NCBI GenBank assembly: GCA_964498065.1
Contig: CAZCFZ010000046.1
Coordinates: 1-29,571, forward strand
Reading direction: 5' to 3'
DNA length: 29,571 bases
Origin: FEN-1297 sp964498065
GTDB taxonomy: Bacteria; Bacteroidota; Ignavibacteria; Ignavibacteriales; Ignavibacteriaceae
In this document: positions 15,067 to 23,737 of the stretch, piece after piece
Numbering within the stretch: the stretch's first letter is position 1
Layout: each line of letters opens with the position of its first letter
The notes under the pieces: model-generated
Told to the model about the DNA's origin: nothing
Databases searched by the model: none
What the model saw: the letters and a program-made list of their open reading frames with translations, nothing else
Made by a program: the position numbers and the translations under genes

Positions 15067-17396
15067 CAATCTCCTTCGAGTTCTTCAACTTCCTCCGGAA
15101 TCAGCTCCTCACCGCATTTGGGACATTTAAGATAGCTGCCTTTTTTAACAGAATATCTTTGTTCCATATAATCGGAATCTTTATTCGGACAAGATTGTGC
15201 AACGGGCTTATACCAGCTAACGAAATCACAATCCGGATACCTGGAACAGCCGTAAAATAATTTTCCTCTTCTGGATTTTCTTTCTACAATATCTCCGTCA
15301 GAGCATTTCGGACATTTAACACCAAGAGTAATATTTTTAACAAAATCACAATCGGGATACCTTTCACAACCGATAAATCTCCCATACTTTCCGTTTCGAT
15401 ATACCGTCCTTGCTCCGCATTTTTCACAAGTACCTCCGGTATATTCGGGTTCTTGGTTTTGGGCGGCAATTTCTTTAAAGGATTTAATATTTTTACATTC
15501 CGGGTAATTTGAACATGCAAGATATTTCCCAAAACGCCCGATTTTTATTTCCATTTCTCCGCCGCATTTATCACAAATTATTTTATCAACTTTATTTTCA
15601 ACATTTTTAAGAGCAACTGAAAACGGCTGATAAAAATCGTTCAATACCTTTATATACTCGTTACTGCCCTGGGCAATCTGATCAAGCTCGTTTTCCATGG
15701 CTGCCGTAAAATCTTCATTAATAATATCCGGGAAATTTTTTACCAATATTTTGCTTACCTCTTTGCCCAATTTTGTAGGGATTAATTTTCTTTCGGTTTG
15801 ATTGACATATTTCCTGTCCTGTATTGTTCCCACAATTAGTGAATATGTACTCGGTCTTCCAATACCTTTGCTTTCCAATTCTTTTATTAATGTACTCTCG
15901 GTAAATCTTGCCGGGGGTTTTGTAAAATGCTGAGTCTTCTTTAATTCATTTAGCTCTAATTCATTGCCTTTTTCCAGTCCTACAGGTATAGAATCATTTC
16001 TGTATTCTTCTTTTTCGTCTGCGTTTTCCTTTTTTTCAACCGTTTCTTCATAAACCTGCATATATCCCTTGAATTTTATCGCATTACCGAAAGCTTTAAA
16101 AAGAAATTCATCGGCGTTAATTTCAATAACTGTTGTTTCCATTAAAGCAGGATTCATTTGTGAAGCTATAAATCGTTTCCAGATTAATTGATATAATTTA
16201 TATGATCTATTGTCCAAAAACTGTTTCGCAAATTCAGGCGTATATTTTAATGAAGTAGGCCTAATTGCTTCATGAGCATCCTGTACGTTAATCTTATTTT
16301 TTTTCTCATGATTATTCGGAGTTTCCGGAATAAATTCGTTTCCAAAGTTTTCTTTAATAAAATCTCTAACTTCCGTTATCATTTCATCACTTATTCGAGT
16401 GGAATCTGTTCTCATATATGTGATTAAGCCCTGCAGCCCTTCCTTGCCTAATTCTATTCCTTCGTATAGTTTTTGAGCCAGCATCATTGTTTGTTTCGGA
16501 CGCATGCGTATTGTTTTTGAAGCTTCGGCTTGCAGCGTGCTTGTTATAAACGGAGGAGGAGGATTCCGCTTTGTATTTCTTTTTGAGATCTTTGAAATCT
16601 CAAAATGTTTTTTATCTTTAATTAAATCAAAATATTTTGCTGCAGTGTTTTCGTTATTAAGGGCGATAAACTGACCTAAAAACTCTTTCCAATCATCTTC
16701 ATTCATCACTGGTTTGGGCTGTATTTTGATATCCTTACCTGCAATGCTGAATAATTTGGCTTTAAATTTCTCACCTTTCGCAGTTTTAAAAACCGCCCAT
16801 ATTGACCAGTATTCTGTTTGAATAAATTTTTCAATTTCAGTTTCTCTGTCGCAAATCAATTTTAAAGCTACGGATTGAACTCTGCCTGCTGAAAGTGACG
16901 TACTTCCGGACATTTCGATTACAGCTTTCCAAAGAAAAGGACTAATTTTATAACCGATAATCCTGTCCATTACTCTCCTGGCTCTTTGAGATGTTACAAG
17001 ATTTTCGTCTATTGTCCGCGGAGTTTCCATTGCTTTTTTAACTCCGGTTTTGGTTATTTCGTTAAATAAAACTCGATGGATTTTAGAACTTGAATCCGAA
17101 TTCAAAATATCGGCTACATCTTGCGCAATCGCCTCACCTTCGCGATCAGGGTCAGTTGCAATATATATCTTTTTACTTTTTGAAGCCAGGCTTTTTATTT
17201 TTTTTATTATATCTCCTTTTCCGCGTATTGTAACATATTGAGGAGTATAATTATTGTCGACATCAACTCCCAATTTTGTCTTGGGTAAATTTCTAATGTG
17301 ACCAACTGTAGCCTCTACTATATAATCTTTTCCCAAATATTTATTTATCGTTTTTGCTTTTGAGGGAGACTCAACAAGAACAAGATTTTTTGTCAT
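15066..17396 (-). CDS. topA: DNA topoisomerase I
   Basis: A 776-residue type IA topoisomerase that relaxes negative supercoils. The TOPRIM domain opens with LVLVESPSKAKT (Glu9) and has the metal motif TDPDREGE at 81-88. The catalytic tyrosine is Tyr327 in LITYMRTDSTRIS. The C-terminal end (about 605-776) carries zinc-ribbon repeats: three complete CxxC...C(x4-5)C units, each with the SRYPDCDF-type second half, and a fourth variant unit ending in CPKCGEEL. Length and layout are typical of bacterial TopA, not reverse gyrase or Topo III. The gene follows the DUF494/Smg gene by 14 nt and its stop overlaps the recombinase start. Confidence 0.97.
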   Translation of the reverse strand: MTKNLVLVESPSKAKTINKYLGKDYIVEATVGHIRNLPKTKLGVDVDNNYTPQYVTIRGKGDIIKKIKSLASKSKKIYIATDPDREGEAIAQDVADILNSDSSSKIHRVLFNEITKTGVKKAMETPRTIDENLVTSQRARRVMDRIIGYKISPFLWKAVIEMSGSTSLSAGRVQSVALKLICDRETEIEKFIQTEYWSIWAVFKTAKGEKFKAKLFSIAGKDIKIQPKPVMNEDDWKEFLGQFIALNNENTAAKYFDLIKDKKHFEISKISKRNTKRNPPPPFITSTLQAEASKTIRMRPKQTMMLAQKLYEGIELGKEGLQGLITYMRTDSTRISDEMITEVRDFIKENFGNEFIPETPNNHEKKNKINVQDAHEAIRPTSLKYTPEFAKQFLDNRSYKLYQLIWKRFIASQMNPALMETTVIEINADEFLFKAFGNAIKFKGYMQVYEETVEKKENADEKEEYRNDSIPVGLEKGNELELNELKKTQHFTKPPARFTESTLIKELESKGIGRPSTYSLIVGTIQDRKYVNQTERKLIPTKLGKEVSKILVKNFPDIINEDFTAAMENELDQIAQGSNEYIKVLNDFYQPFSVALKNVENKVDKIICDKCGGEMEIKIGRFGKYLACSNYPECKNIKSFKEIAAQNQEPEYTGGTCEKCGARTVYRNGKYGRFIGCERYPDCDFVKNITLGVKCPKCSDGDIVERKSRRGKLFYGCSRYPDCDFVSWYKPVAQSCPNKDSDYMEQRYSVKKGSYLKCPKCGEELIPEEVEELEGD

Positions 17397-17410
17397 TATT
17401 TCTTTCTTTT

Positions 17411-17869
17411 TTAATTGATTGTATCCGATGAATATAACAAATATCTGCTGCCCGGAGTGGATATATCATCTAAGTCTAAAAACACCGATAAAATTAATAT
17501 ATTCAAATTTTCAATCGATCTGGACTCTTCGGGAAACAATTTAATTTGCTCCATTATCATATCCAGTTCATTATTATTTATCAAACCGATATTGTAAAAA
17601 TGTAAAATATAATTATAATTTTGCAAGCCGATGGCTGAAATTTCTTCTTCAGTTAAAATTCTAAAACTTTTACCGTTATCGGATTTTAACTCTTTCCTTT
17701 GATAATATTCTCGTAAAAGCTTTTCATAAATCCAGCTATATGCCGCTGCTATTACTGTTTTATTCACTTTATCTTCAAAATTAATATACAACTCAACTTC
17801 TTCGAACGAATAGTCATTATTGATAGCTTGAACAATTTTTTCTAGTATTTCAACTAACTCACCAGTCAT
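17411..17869 (-). CDS. DUF494/Smg-like protein
   Basis: A 152-residue cytoplasmic protein resembling the DUF494 (Smg) family. The supporting signs are an N-terminal helix region (VEILEKIVQAI), the central FRILTEEEISAIGLQNYNYI-like block at about 68-87 that in Smg precedes the helix ending in a gilt-type turn, and the C-terminal ENLNILILSVFL segment at about 119-130 matching the family's LKWVVLMVLF position. Position next to topA also fits, since smg neighbours topA in enterobacteria. No enzymatic residues stand out and the role in the family is unknown. The match is by pattern, not by close identity, so a different small helical family is possible. Confidence 0.7.
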   Translation of the reverse strand: MTGELVEILEKIVQAINNDYSFEEVELYINFEDKVNKTVIAAAYSWIYEKLLREYYQRKELKSDNGKSFRILTEEEISAIGLQNYNYILHFYNIGLINNNELDMIMEQIKLFPEESRSIENLNILILSVFLDLDDISTPGSRYLLYSSDTIN

Positions 17870-17884
17870 AAAATGCCCATTTTT

Positions 17885-18310
17885 TTAACTTATTTTAAAT
17901 TTCCTTAACAATTTATTTTCCAATTTCTTCATTATTACTTTATCATTTCTTTTCAAATCATCATAACCTAATAAATGGAGTATCCCATGTATAATTAATC
18001 GATAAAATTCAAATTTTGTTGATATTCTATATTTTTTTGCATTAATAACTGCATCTTCTACCGAAATGTATAATTCACCATCTAATATGGTGTGATTTCC
18101 GGTATAATTAAAGGTAATTATATCTGTTGAATAATTATGTTCAAGATAATTTTTGTTGATATTTGTGATAAGCTCGGGTGAAACGAAATTAATTATTAAA
18201 GATGAGATAGTGAAATTTAACTCTTTTTTAATAAAGCTAACCAAATTATGTAAAGTTTTTTTTTCTAAACCGGTATTCTTAGCTAAATTTATACTTAAAT
18301 TTTTGACCAC
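17885..18310 (-). CDS. ybeY: Endoribonuclease YbeY (rRNA maturation factor)
   Basis: A 141-residue metal-dependent RNase of the UPF0054 family, acting in 16S rRNA 3' end maturation and ribosome quality control. The STDIITF segment (61-67) and the metal motif HGILHLLGYDD (108-118) are diagnostic. The third ligand, His in E. coli YbeY (GYDH), is Asp118 here, a form I know from Bacteroidota. The start is GTG at 18310: an in-frame TGA lies three codons upstream, so no earlier ATG is possible. No good Shine-Dalgarno is visible in the 33-nt gap after the MBL-hydrolase gene. The DUF494 gene begins 15 nt after its stop. Confidence 0.9.
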   Translation of the reverse strand: MVKNLSINLAKNTGLEKKTLHNLVSFIKKELNFTISSLIINFVSPELITNINKNYLEHNYSTDIITFNYTGNHTILDGELYISVEDAVINAKKYRISTKFEFYRLIIHGILHLLGYDDLKRNDKVIMKKLENKLLRKFKIS

Positions 18311-18343
18311 AATATTTCAAAAATTAACAATGAATAACACTTA

Positions 18344-19213
18344 TTAACAATCGATTCTTAATCCTTCACTCGCGGCAATACATTTGACTTTTGAATTTTC
18401 ATCAGTTATAACATTATTTGCTTCTCTTAATAATTCATCTATTTTTTCGTCATTATGATCAGGATTAAAATGAAATAAAATTAAGTTTTTAACATGCGAT
18501 AATATTGCGAAATAAGCAAGCGTAATATTTGCCGAATGCCCCCAGCCTTTTTTTTCCAGCAATGTTGTCTCATCATACATAGAATCATGTATTAAAAAAT
18601 CGCAGCCGTTACAAAAATCAATCAATTCTTTATTGGATTTCTTCAATGTATCATAAATATTTTCTTTACCTGTGTTTTCCAATATAAGTTCATTATCGGT
18701 TAAATAAACAACGGACTTATTTCCTTCCCTAATTTTATAAGAAATTGTAGGCGCGGAATGATTGGCTCTGAAAGTTTCTATCTTAATTCCGTTCAATTCA
18801 ATATTAGTAAAAGCCTGAATTTCATGATATTTCAGATCAGCATTCATTTCTTCAAGTGTTATAGGAAAATAATAAGAGGTCATCTGCAGGCTTAAAATAT
18901 CATTGATTTTTTTTCCATTATTTGATTCACCGTAAAAATTAATCTTCCTTCCTTTTTGGAACATGGGTAAAAAGAAAGGGATTCCCTGAATATGGTCCCA
19001 ATGATAATGACTGAATAAAATGTCAATAGAATCATGATATTCATTGGCAACCAGATACTTACCTAGTTCTCTTAAACCGCTCCCGGCATCCAGAATAATT
19101 AATTTATTATTACTCAAACGTATTTCAACACACGAAGTGTTACCGCCATATTTAAGTGTATTGTTTCCCGGAACCGGAATTGACCCTCTTGTACCCCAAA
19201 ATTTAATATACAT
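18344..19213 (-). CDS. MBL-fold metallo-hydrolase, phosphodiesterase-like
   Basis: A 289-residue metallo-beta-lactamase-fold protein of the RNase Z/PhnP-like group (COG1235 type). The metal motif HYHWDH is at 69-74. Further likely ligands are His162 (NHSAP), Asp173, HDSMYD at 209-214, His226 (WGHS) and His248 (FHFNPDH). The N-terminal MYIKFWGTRGS stretch is typical of the group. The fold hydrolyses phosphodiesters in RNA, cyclic nucleotides or phosphonate intermediates; the substrate is not evident here. The RNase Z exosite insertion is not obvious, so I would not call it tRNase Z. Its ATG lies 1 nt after the stop of the hexapeptide-repeat gene, and ybeY follows. Confidence 0.85.
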   Translation of the reverse strand: MYIKFWGTRGSIPVPGNNTLKYGGNTSCVEIRLSNNKLIILDAGSGLRELGKYLVANEYHDSIDILFSHYHWDHIQGIPFFLPMFQKGRKINFYGESNNGKKINDILSLQMTSYYFPITLEEMNADLKYHEIQAFTNIELNGIKIETFRANHSAPTISYKIREGNKSVVYLTDNELILENTGKENIYDTLKKSNKELIDFCNGCDFLIHDSMYDETTLLEKKGWGHSANITLAYFAILSHVKNLILFHFNPDHNDEKIDELLREANNVITDENSKVKCIAASEGLRIDC

Positions 19214-19214
19214 T

Positions 19215-19799
19215 TTAATAATTATATTTTTTTATAGAATGAATCGAGACTTCAGTATATTTTTTGTACCGTAATGCTGATTTTTCAAATTCATTTAATT
19301 CATCGTCTGTTAAATTCCTAATTATCTTTGCAGGAACACCGGCAGCTAATGTCCCCGATGGTATTACGAAATTGGGCTTTACCACTGCTCCGGAAGCAAC
19401 TATGGATTTTTCTTCAACAACTGCGCCGTCTAAAATTACCGCACCAATACCAACAAGACATAAATCATTTAGAGTACAACCGTGCAAAGATACGGAATGT
19501 CCGATAGTTACTTTATTTCCTACATTTAACGGAAAACGTTTATTCGTCACATGTAACATTGAACAATCCTGAATATTAGTCATTTTACCTATTCTAATAT
19601 AATTAACATCTCCTCTAATTACTGTGTTATACCAAACACTCGATTCTTCCAAAATTTCTACATCACCAATAATTTTAACACCGGAAGCTAAAAATACATT
19701 ATCATTTATATTTGGAAATTTATCCAAATAAGGAAATAATTTTATTTCATTATCTAATTTTTTTCGAATCTCGGCGGCATCCATCCAGGCTTCTTCCAT
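19215..19799 (-). CDS. Gamma-carbonic-anhydrase-like hexapeptide repeat protein
   Basis: A left-handed beta-helix protein of up to 194 residues, forming trimers in its family. Hexapeptide repeats run from about 33 to 160 (GVKIIGDVEI, GAVILDGAVV). All three zinc-ligand histidines of gamma-CA are kept: His83 (MLHV), His101 (IGHSV) and His106 (SLHGC), together with Arg62, Asp64 and Gln77. It could be a carbonic anhydrase or a relative such as YrdA or PaaY; activity is not certain from motifs. The start is uncertain: ATG 19799 overlaps the DUF3108 gene by 46 nt, ATG 19784 has GGAAGAAG before it, and related proteins usually begin near residue 20. Confidence 0.88.
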   Translation of the reverse strand: MEEAWMDAAEIRKKLDNEIKLFPYLDKFPNINDNVFLASGVKIIGDVEILEESSVWYNTVIRGDVNYIRIGKMTNIQDCSMLHVTNKRFPLNVGNKVTIGHSVSLHGCTLNDLCLVGIGAVILDGAVVEEKSIVASGAVVKPNFVIPSGTLAAGVPAKIIRNLTDDELNEFEKSALRYKKYTEVSIHSIKKYNY

Positions 19800-20581
19800 G
19801 ATTTTAATTCTACTTTAACATTACCGATAATAACTTTTAGCTTTGCTAAAATCGGGACTGATGCTTCATCATCGGTAAACCATCCTTCAAAATTGCCGGT
19901 TAATCCGAATACGCTGATGAATTTCATATCTCCTTTTAACTTCTGACAGGCAACTTCATAATTCAGTGCATCGATAGATATTCCGGAAACCTCTTTATAA
20001 GAATATATATCCGTAAAAACTTTCTTTTCATTTACAAAACAAGGAACTTCAACGGAATCCCCTGTCCCGCTTATAAACCTTGCAAAAAATAAAATTGATA
20101 ATCCGTCTTGATATTCGGTATCGGCTTTAGCAGTTGAATCAGTCCAGATTTCATATGGTTCAATTTTCCCCTTTTTAATTCTGATTAATGAACTGTCATA
20201 TTTAAAATTATATTTTGTAAAAGTGGTATACTCTTCTTTTTTTACTATTCCCTGGAAAGAAGAAGAATAGTAGTCGGGATTTATGGTACTTTCATAAATC
20301 ATGTGCAGATTTACAAAGGGTATACCGGGAAAAGAATCCATGTATGCAATGGTACTGTAATATGTTTTACCTTTTATAGTCCTTTTATTCTTAACTTCAA
20401 TTTTAATTTCACCGAGTTTTATAAAAGAATAACTAACTACGTAAGTAAGTTCCTCCCCAACTTGAAGTTCTTTTGTTGTGGAAATATTAACATTATAAAC
20501 TCTTTTATCCGTCGAATGAGCTAGTACCGCTAAAGATAATATACATAATAATAGTAAAACTATATTTAACCATTTCTTCAT
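19754..20581 (-). CDS. DUF3108 domain-containing exported protein
   Basis: A 275-residue exported protein with a signal peptide or N-terminal anchor (about 1-22) and a DUF3108-type body. Supporting features are the opening YVVSYSFIKLGEIKIEV strand pair (47-63), a Tyr-rich middle part, and the DGLSILFFARF motif at about 157-167 that recurs in the family. The function of the family is not known; it is usually periplasmic and beta-rich. The ATG overlaps the stop of the C-terminal protease gene as ATGA, which suggests coupled expression and a shared envelope role. The 3' end overlaps the next gene. No lipobox cysteine is visible at the signal peptide end. Confidence 0.82.
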   Translation of the reverse strand: MKKWLNIVLLLLCILSLAVLAHSTDKRVYNVNISTTKELQVGEELTYVVSYSFIKLGEIKIEVKNKRTIKGKTYYSTIAYMDSFPGIPFVNLHMIYESTINPDYYSSSFQGIVKKEEYTTFTKYNFKYDSSLIRIKKGKIEPYEIWTDSTAKADTEYQDGLSILFFARFISGTGDSVEVPCFVNEKKVFTDIYSYKEVSGISIDALNYEVACQKLKGDMKFISVFGLTGNFEGWFTDDEASVPILAKLKVIIGNVKVELKSWKKPGWMPPRFEKN

Positions 20582-22197
20582 TTTAATCCGGCCAATTTTA
20601 TGGCCTCATTAAATAACGTAACGGATTTTAAGAATTGATTATCCGTTCTTAATATAACCTCGTACCATCCTTTATTTTGCCAGAACGTTCTGGCGACTTC
20701 GGCTTTTAGTCTTGCTATAATATAATTTTTATCTTTATGAAATTCATTTTCAGAATATTTTACACCTTTTGAGTCGGCAAACTTAATGAAGTTTTTCAAA
20801 TCATTATCCGAAAAAGTAAATTCGTTTATAAATTTATTCAGATTATCGCCGTATTCTCTTTTGATATTATTTTTGTTGACATCAAGATAACTTAAGATAT
20901 ATTGGTAGAAAATATTCTTTTTCATTAAATCGATAGTGTAATTAGTAATTTTACCTGATGGTATTATATAATCCGGAGTAATCCCTCCTCCGCCGTAAAC
21001 AGTTCTGCCGTCATGAGTTTTGAATTTTGGAAGAGCCGAATCCGCTTTAGCTTCAGCAGTATGATTTATATTATTTCCGCCGGGTTCGTTATTCTTACCG
21101 GCATCTTCATAATAAATTTTAAAATTTTTCAAATCCTTATAATCTCTCTGAATTAACCTTCCAGAAGGAGTATAGTATCTTGCAATGGTTAGTCTTAAAG
21201 CAGAACCATCCGGCAGCGGGAATTGTCTCTGCACAAGACCTTTGCCGAATGTTGTTTCGCCAACAATTAAAGCTCTGTCCCAATCCTGCATAGCACCCGA
21301 GACAATTTCACTGGCAGAAGCACTTCCGTCATTAACTAAAATTATCAACGGCAAATTTTTATAAGGCGCCGGTTCGTCTGCATCATACTCTTCATCAAAC
21401 TCGGATCTTCGTCCTTTTGTATAAACAATTTTCTTTCCATTCCCGATAAATAAATTTGCAACTTTAACTGCTTGGTTTAACAGCCCGCCGGGATTTCCTC
21501 TTAAATCAAGTATTAATTGCTGCATTCCCTGTTTCTTTAAATCTTTCAATGCATTAGACATTTCATCATATGTAGTTTCAGAAAATCTTGAAAGGCTTAT
21601 ATAACCTGTAGTCTTATTATACATAAAGTGAGTATCAACAGAATATAAAGGAATCTTGGCCCTTGTTATTTCGTAATTTAACGGCCTTTTTACTCCGAAA
21701 CGAACTATGGTTACATTAACTTTTGAACCCGCGGGTCCTCTTAATTTAGAAATTACTTCTTCATTGCTAATTCCTACGGCGCTTGAATCATTAATCTTTA
21801 CAATTCTATCTCCAGGCATAATTCCAAGTGCGTAACTAGGGCCTCCTACTATCGGAGATACAACCGTTAATGTATCATTGACAATCTGAAATTCTATACC
21901 GATTCCGTCAAAGTCTCCTTTAAATGATTCTTCAACAGATTGTACTTGTTTGGCAGGTATATAAACCGTATGAGGATCAAGTTTATCAAGCATCCCGTCT
22001 ATTGCGGCAACTACAAGTTTTTGTGTATCTACTTTATCAACATAATATTTTTGAGTAAAAGTTAATACGTCTTCAAACTTTGTAAGACTATCATTTAAAC
22101 TGTCATCGGAAAAAACTTTGTGAATTTGTGTACCAAGAAGAATTCCCAGGAAAAGAATAATTATGGTAAAGGGGATTTTTAATTTGTTAAAGTCCAT
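20578..22197 (-). CDS. S41 C-terminal processing protease (CtpA/Prc type)
   Basis: A 539-residue periplasmic serine protease that cleaves near C-termini. An N-terminal signal anchor (about 8-25) is followed by a helical cap, a PDZ domain (about 92-180) and the S41 catalytic core. The Ser/Lys dyad is Ser294 in GSASASEI and Lys319 in TFGKGLVQ, with the 25-residue spacing of characterised family members. LDLRGNPGG at 230-238 is the substrate-cleft motif. A C-terminal helical extension (about 430-539) goes beyond the core. AGGA lies 6-7 nt before the ATG. It heads a group with the coupled DUF3108 gene. Confidence 0.95.
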   Translation of the reverse strand: MDFNKLKIPFTIIILFLGILLGTQIHKVFSDDSLNDSLTKFEDVLTFTQKYYVDKVDTQKLVVAAIDGMLDKLDPHTVYIPAKQVQSVEESFKGDFDGIGIEFQIVNDTLTVVSPIVGGPSYALGIMPGDRIVKINDSSAVGISNEEVISKLRGPAGSKVNVTIVRFGVKRPLNYEITRAKIPLYSVDTHFMYNKTTGYISLSRFSETTYDEMSNALKDLKKQGMQQLILDLRGNPGGLLNQAVKVANLFIGNGKKIVYTKGRRSEFDEEYDADEPAPYKNLPLIILVNDGSASASEIVSGAMQDWDRALIVGETTFGKGLVQRQFPLPDGSALRLTIARYYTPSGRLIQRDYKDLKNFKIYYEDAGKNNEPGGNNINHTAEAKADSALPKFKTHDGRTVYGGGGITPDYIIPSGKITNYTIDLMKKNIFYQYILSYLDVNKNNIKREYGDNLNKFINEFTFSDNDLKNFIKFADSKGVKYSENEFHKDKNYIIARLKAEVARTFWQNKGWYEVILRTDNQFLKSVTLFNEAIKLAGLK

Positions 22198-22212
22198 TGT
22201 TCATCCTAATAA

Positions 22213-23736
22213 TTATAAACCGGTTGAAATATCAAAAAAGCCTTGCAGCTGATTATTTTTTACAGAATTTTGAAGAGATTCATTATAATATATTAATTTT
22301 AAATTAATAAAAATTTGTCTAAACGGTTCATAACTTAAAGAAGCAGTTGTTATTCTTGAGTATTCCAAGTCACCGTCCAGCAAACTTGCGTTATTAGAAT
22401 CAAATACCCGGTGACCGAGAGCTTCATTACCGCCGACATTGATGATTGTTCCGTTAGGTCCAACCGGATTAGCTCCATGCAATATATAAGCAAAACTTGC
22501 TTTTAATTTAAGTCTGTAAGTAAATTGATAACCAAATTCGCCTAAGAATAATTCACTATTCGGCTGAAGCATCGATCCTAAATTATAGCCAAGATTTGTA
22601 AAATTACTGTTAACAGTTCTGTGCGTATGAACGTAGGGATCAATCCTAGTGTATTCCAATGTTATATCCAGAGGTAAATATTTATAAAGATTAGCGGAAT
22701 ATAATCCCAGATCAAACAGTGTTTCGTTTCCATACCATGAAGTGCCGATTTTGGAAAAGTCCATATCATCAATTAATAAAGTGCTGTAAATTTTTAATCC
22801 TTTAATTGATTTATTATTAAAGTCGAAAAATAATAATGAATTATCCCGATCCTGGTTTGAATGTTCAATGGATTTATAGAAAGCGAAAGGATTCAAATAT
22901 GATAGATCTATCGGCCTGTCTCCGTAAATAATAATTTCGCCCGCACCGAAATTTACCGCATCGGAAAGATTAAATCCTATTCGATGATAACCTATGTATT
23001 TTTGATCCACAACATTAATACCGCCGTTAATACTATCCGGCTGGAAATAACTGTTTCCGAGCAATTGTCCGTGAAAATACGAAAACGTAAAAAAGTGATA
23101 TTTTATATTAAAACCGATATAATCGAACGGAGGGGCATAATCATCAATAATAGATTTATACGGACCATAACCGATTCTCATTCGTTCTCTGCCGAACTTA
23201 ATTCTGAACATATCATAATCAGCAGTTAAATAACCTTCCGTTTCATCAAAAAATGCCGCAGCAGGATCAAGATTATATTTAAAATTATATGCAATATCAG
23301 GCCTTAATTTGGCAACCTCCCTATTGCCGAAAACATCACCGTTTGTTCCTCTCAATACAAAGCCGAAATGNNNNNNNNNNNNNNNNNNNNNNNNNNNNNN
23401 NNNNNNNNNNNNNNNNNNNNNNNNNNNNNNNNNNNNNNNNNNNNNNNNNNNNNNNNNNNNNNNNNNNNNNAGTTCATATTCAAACTCGACTTTTAAATCA
23501 TTCAAAATTTTCTTATCCATGTTGTCAAGCTTATCTTCCGAAGCAATTGCCTCCTTTAGGTAAGTAACAATATCTTTTCTGGGTTTGGGAATTTCGAAAG
23601 AATTGTAATCGTGAATAATGTGAAGAGCTTCCATTCTTTGAAGAAAATTGTAAACCGAGTTATCAACACTTACATAATCATCTTGAGCAAATACTGCAGC
23701 AGCAGCAATTAATATAAAGAAAATTATTTTTTTCAA
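22213..23736 (-). CDS. Wzi-like capsule assembly/outer membrane beta-barrel protein, interrupted by assembly gap
   Basis: An exported outer-membrane barrel protein with similarity in style to Wzi capsule-assembly proteins. A signal peptide (about 1-17, ending VFAQ) precedes a helical N-terminal region with VYNFLQRMEALHII (28-41). After the gap come alternating beta strands rich in Tyr, Phe and Gly, including GRERMRIGYGPY and PPFDYIGFN, and the protein ends in a strand. The start is TTG at 23736, 1 nt after the GT2 stop, with AGGTAAG before it. 100 N at 23371-23470 replace part of the gene between about residues 89 and 123; the two sides share a frame only if the true gap length is 1 modulo 3. 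Wzi binds polysaccharide at the surface; the adjacent glycosyltransferase fits but does not prove this. Confidence 0.75.
   Translation of the reverse strand: MKKIIFFILIAAAAVFAQDDYVSVDNSVYNFLQRMEALHIIHDYNSFEIPKPRKDIVTYLKEAIASEDKLDNMDKKILNDLKVEFEYEXXXXXXXXXXXXXXXXXXXXXXXXXXXXXXXXXXHFGFVLRGTNGDVFGNREVAKLRPDIAYNFKYNLDPAAAFFDETEGYLTADYDMFRIKFGRERMRIGYGPYKSIIDDYAPPFDYIGFNIKYHFFTFSYFHGQLLGNSYFQPDSINGGINVVDQKYIGYHRIGFNLSDAVNFGAGEIIIYGDRPIDLSYLNPFAFYKSIEHSNQDRDNSLLFFDFNNKSIKGLKIYSTLLIDDMDFSKIGTSWYGNETLFDLGLYSANLYKYLPLDITLEYTRIDPYVHTHRTVNSNFTNLGYNLGSMLQPNSELFLGEFGYQFTYRLKLKASFAYILHGANPVGPNGTIINVGGNEALGHRVFDSNNASLLDGDLEYSRITTASLSYEPFRQIFINLKLIYYNESLQNSVKNNQLQGFFDISTGL
23371..23470. other. Assembly gap (100 N)
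   Basis: Exactly 100 N, the conventional filler for a gap of unknown length. It falls inside the Wzi-like gene, and I cannot say how much real sequence is missing or whether the gene is intact. Confidence 0.99.
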
Positions 23737-23737
23737 A

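Noticed and set aside
15284..15532. 82-residue minus-strand frame inside topA
   Set aside because: It lies in an alternative frame over the zinc-ribbon region, has no ribosome site and shows no domain.
15080..15590. Repeated Cys-rich segments at the topA 3' end as a DNA repeat
   Set aside because: They are zinc-ribbon protein repeats normal for topoisomerase I; the DNA copies are diverged.
23289..23567. Plus-strand open frames across the N gap
   Set aside because: They exist only because N is read as unknown residues, and they lie antisense to the signal peptide and barrel gene.
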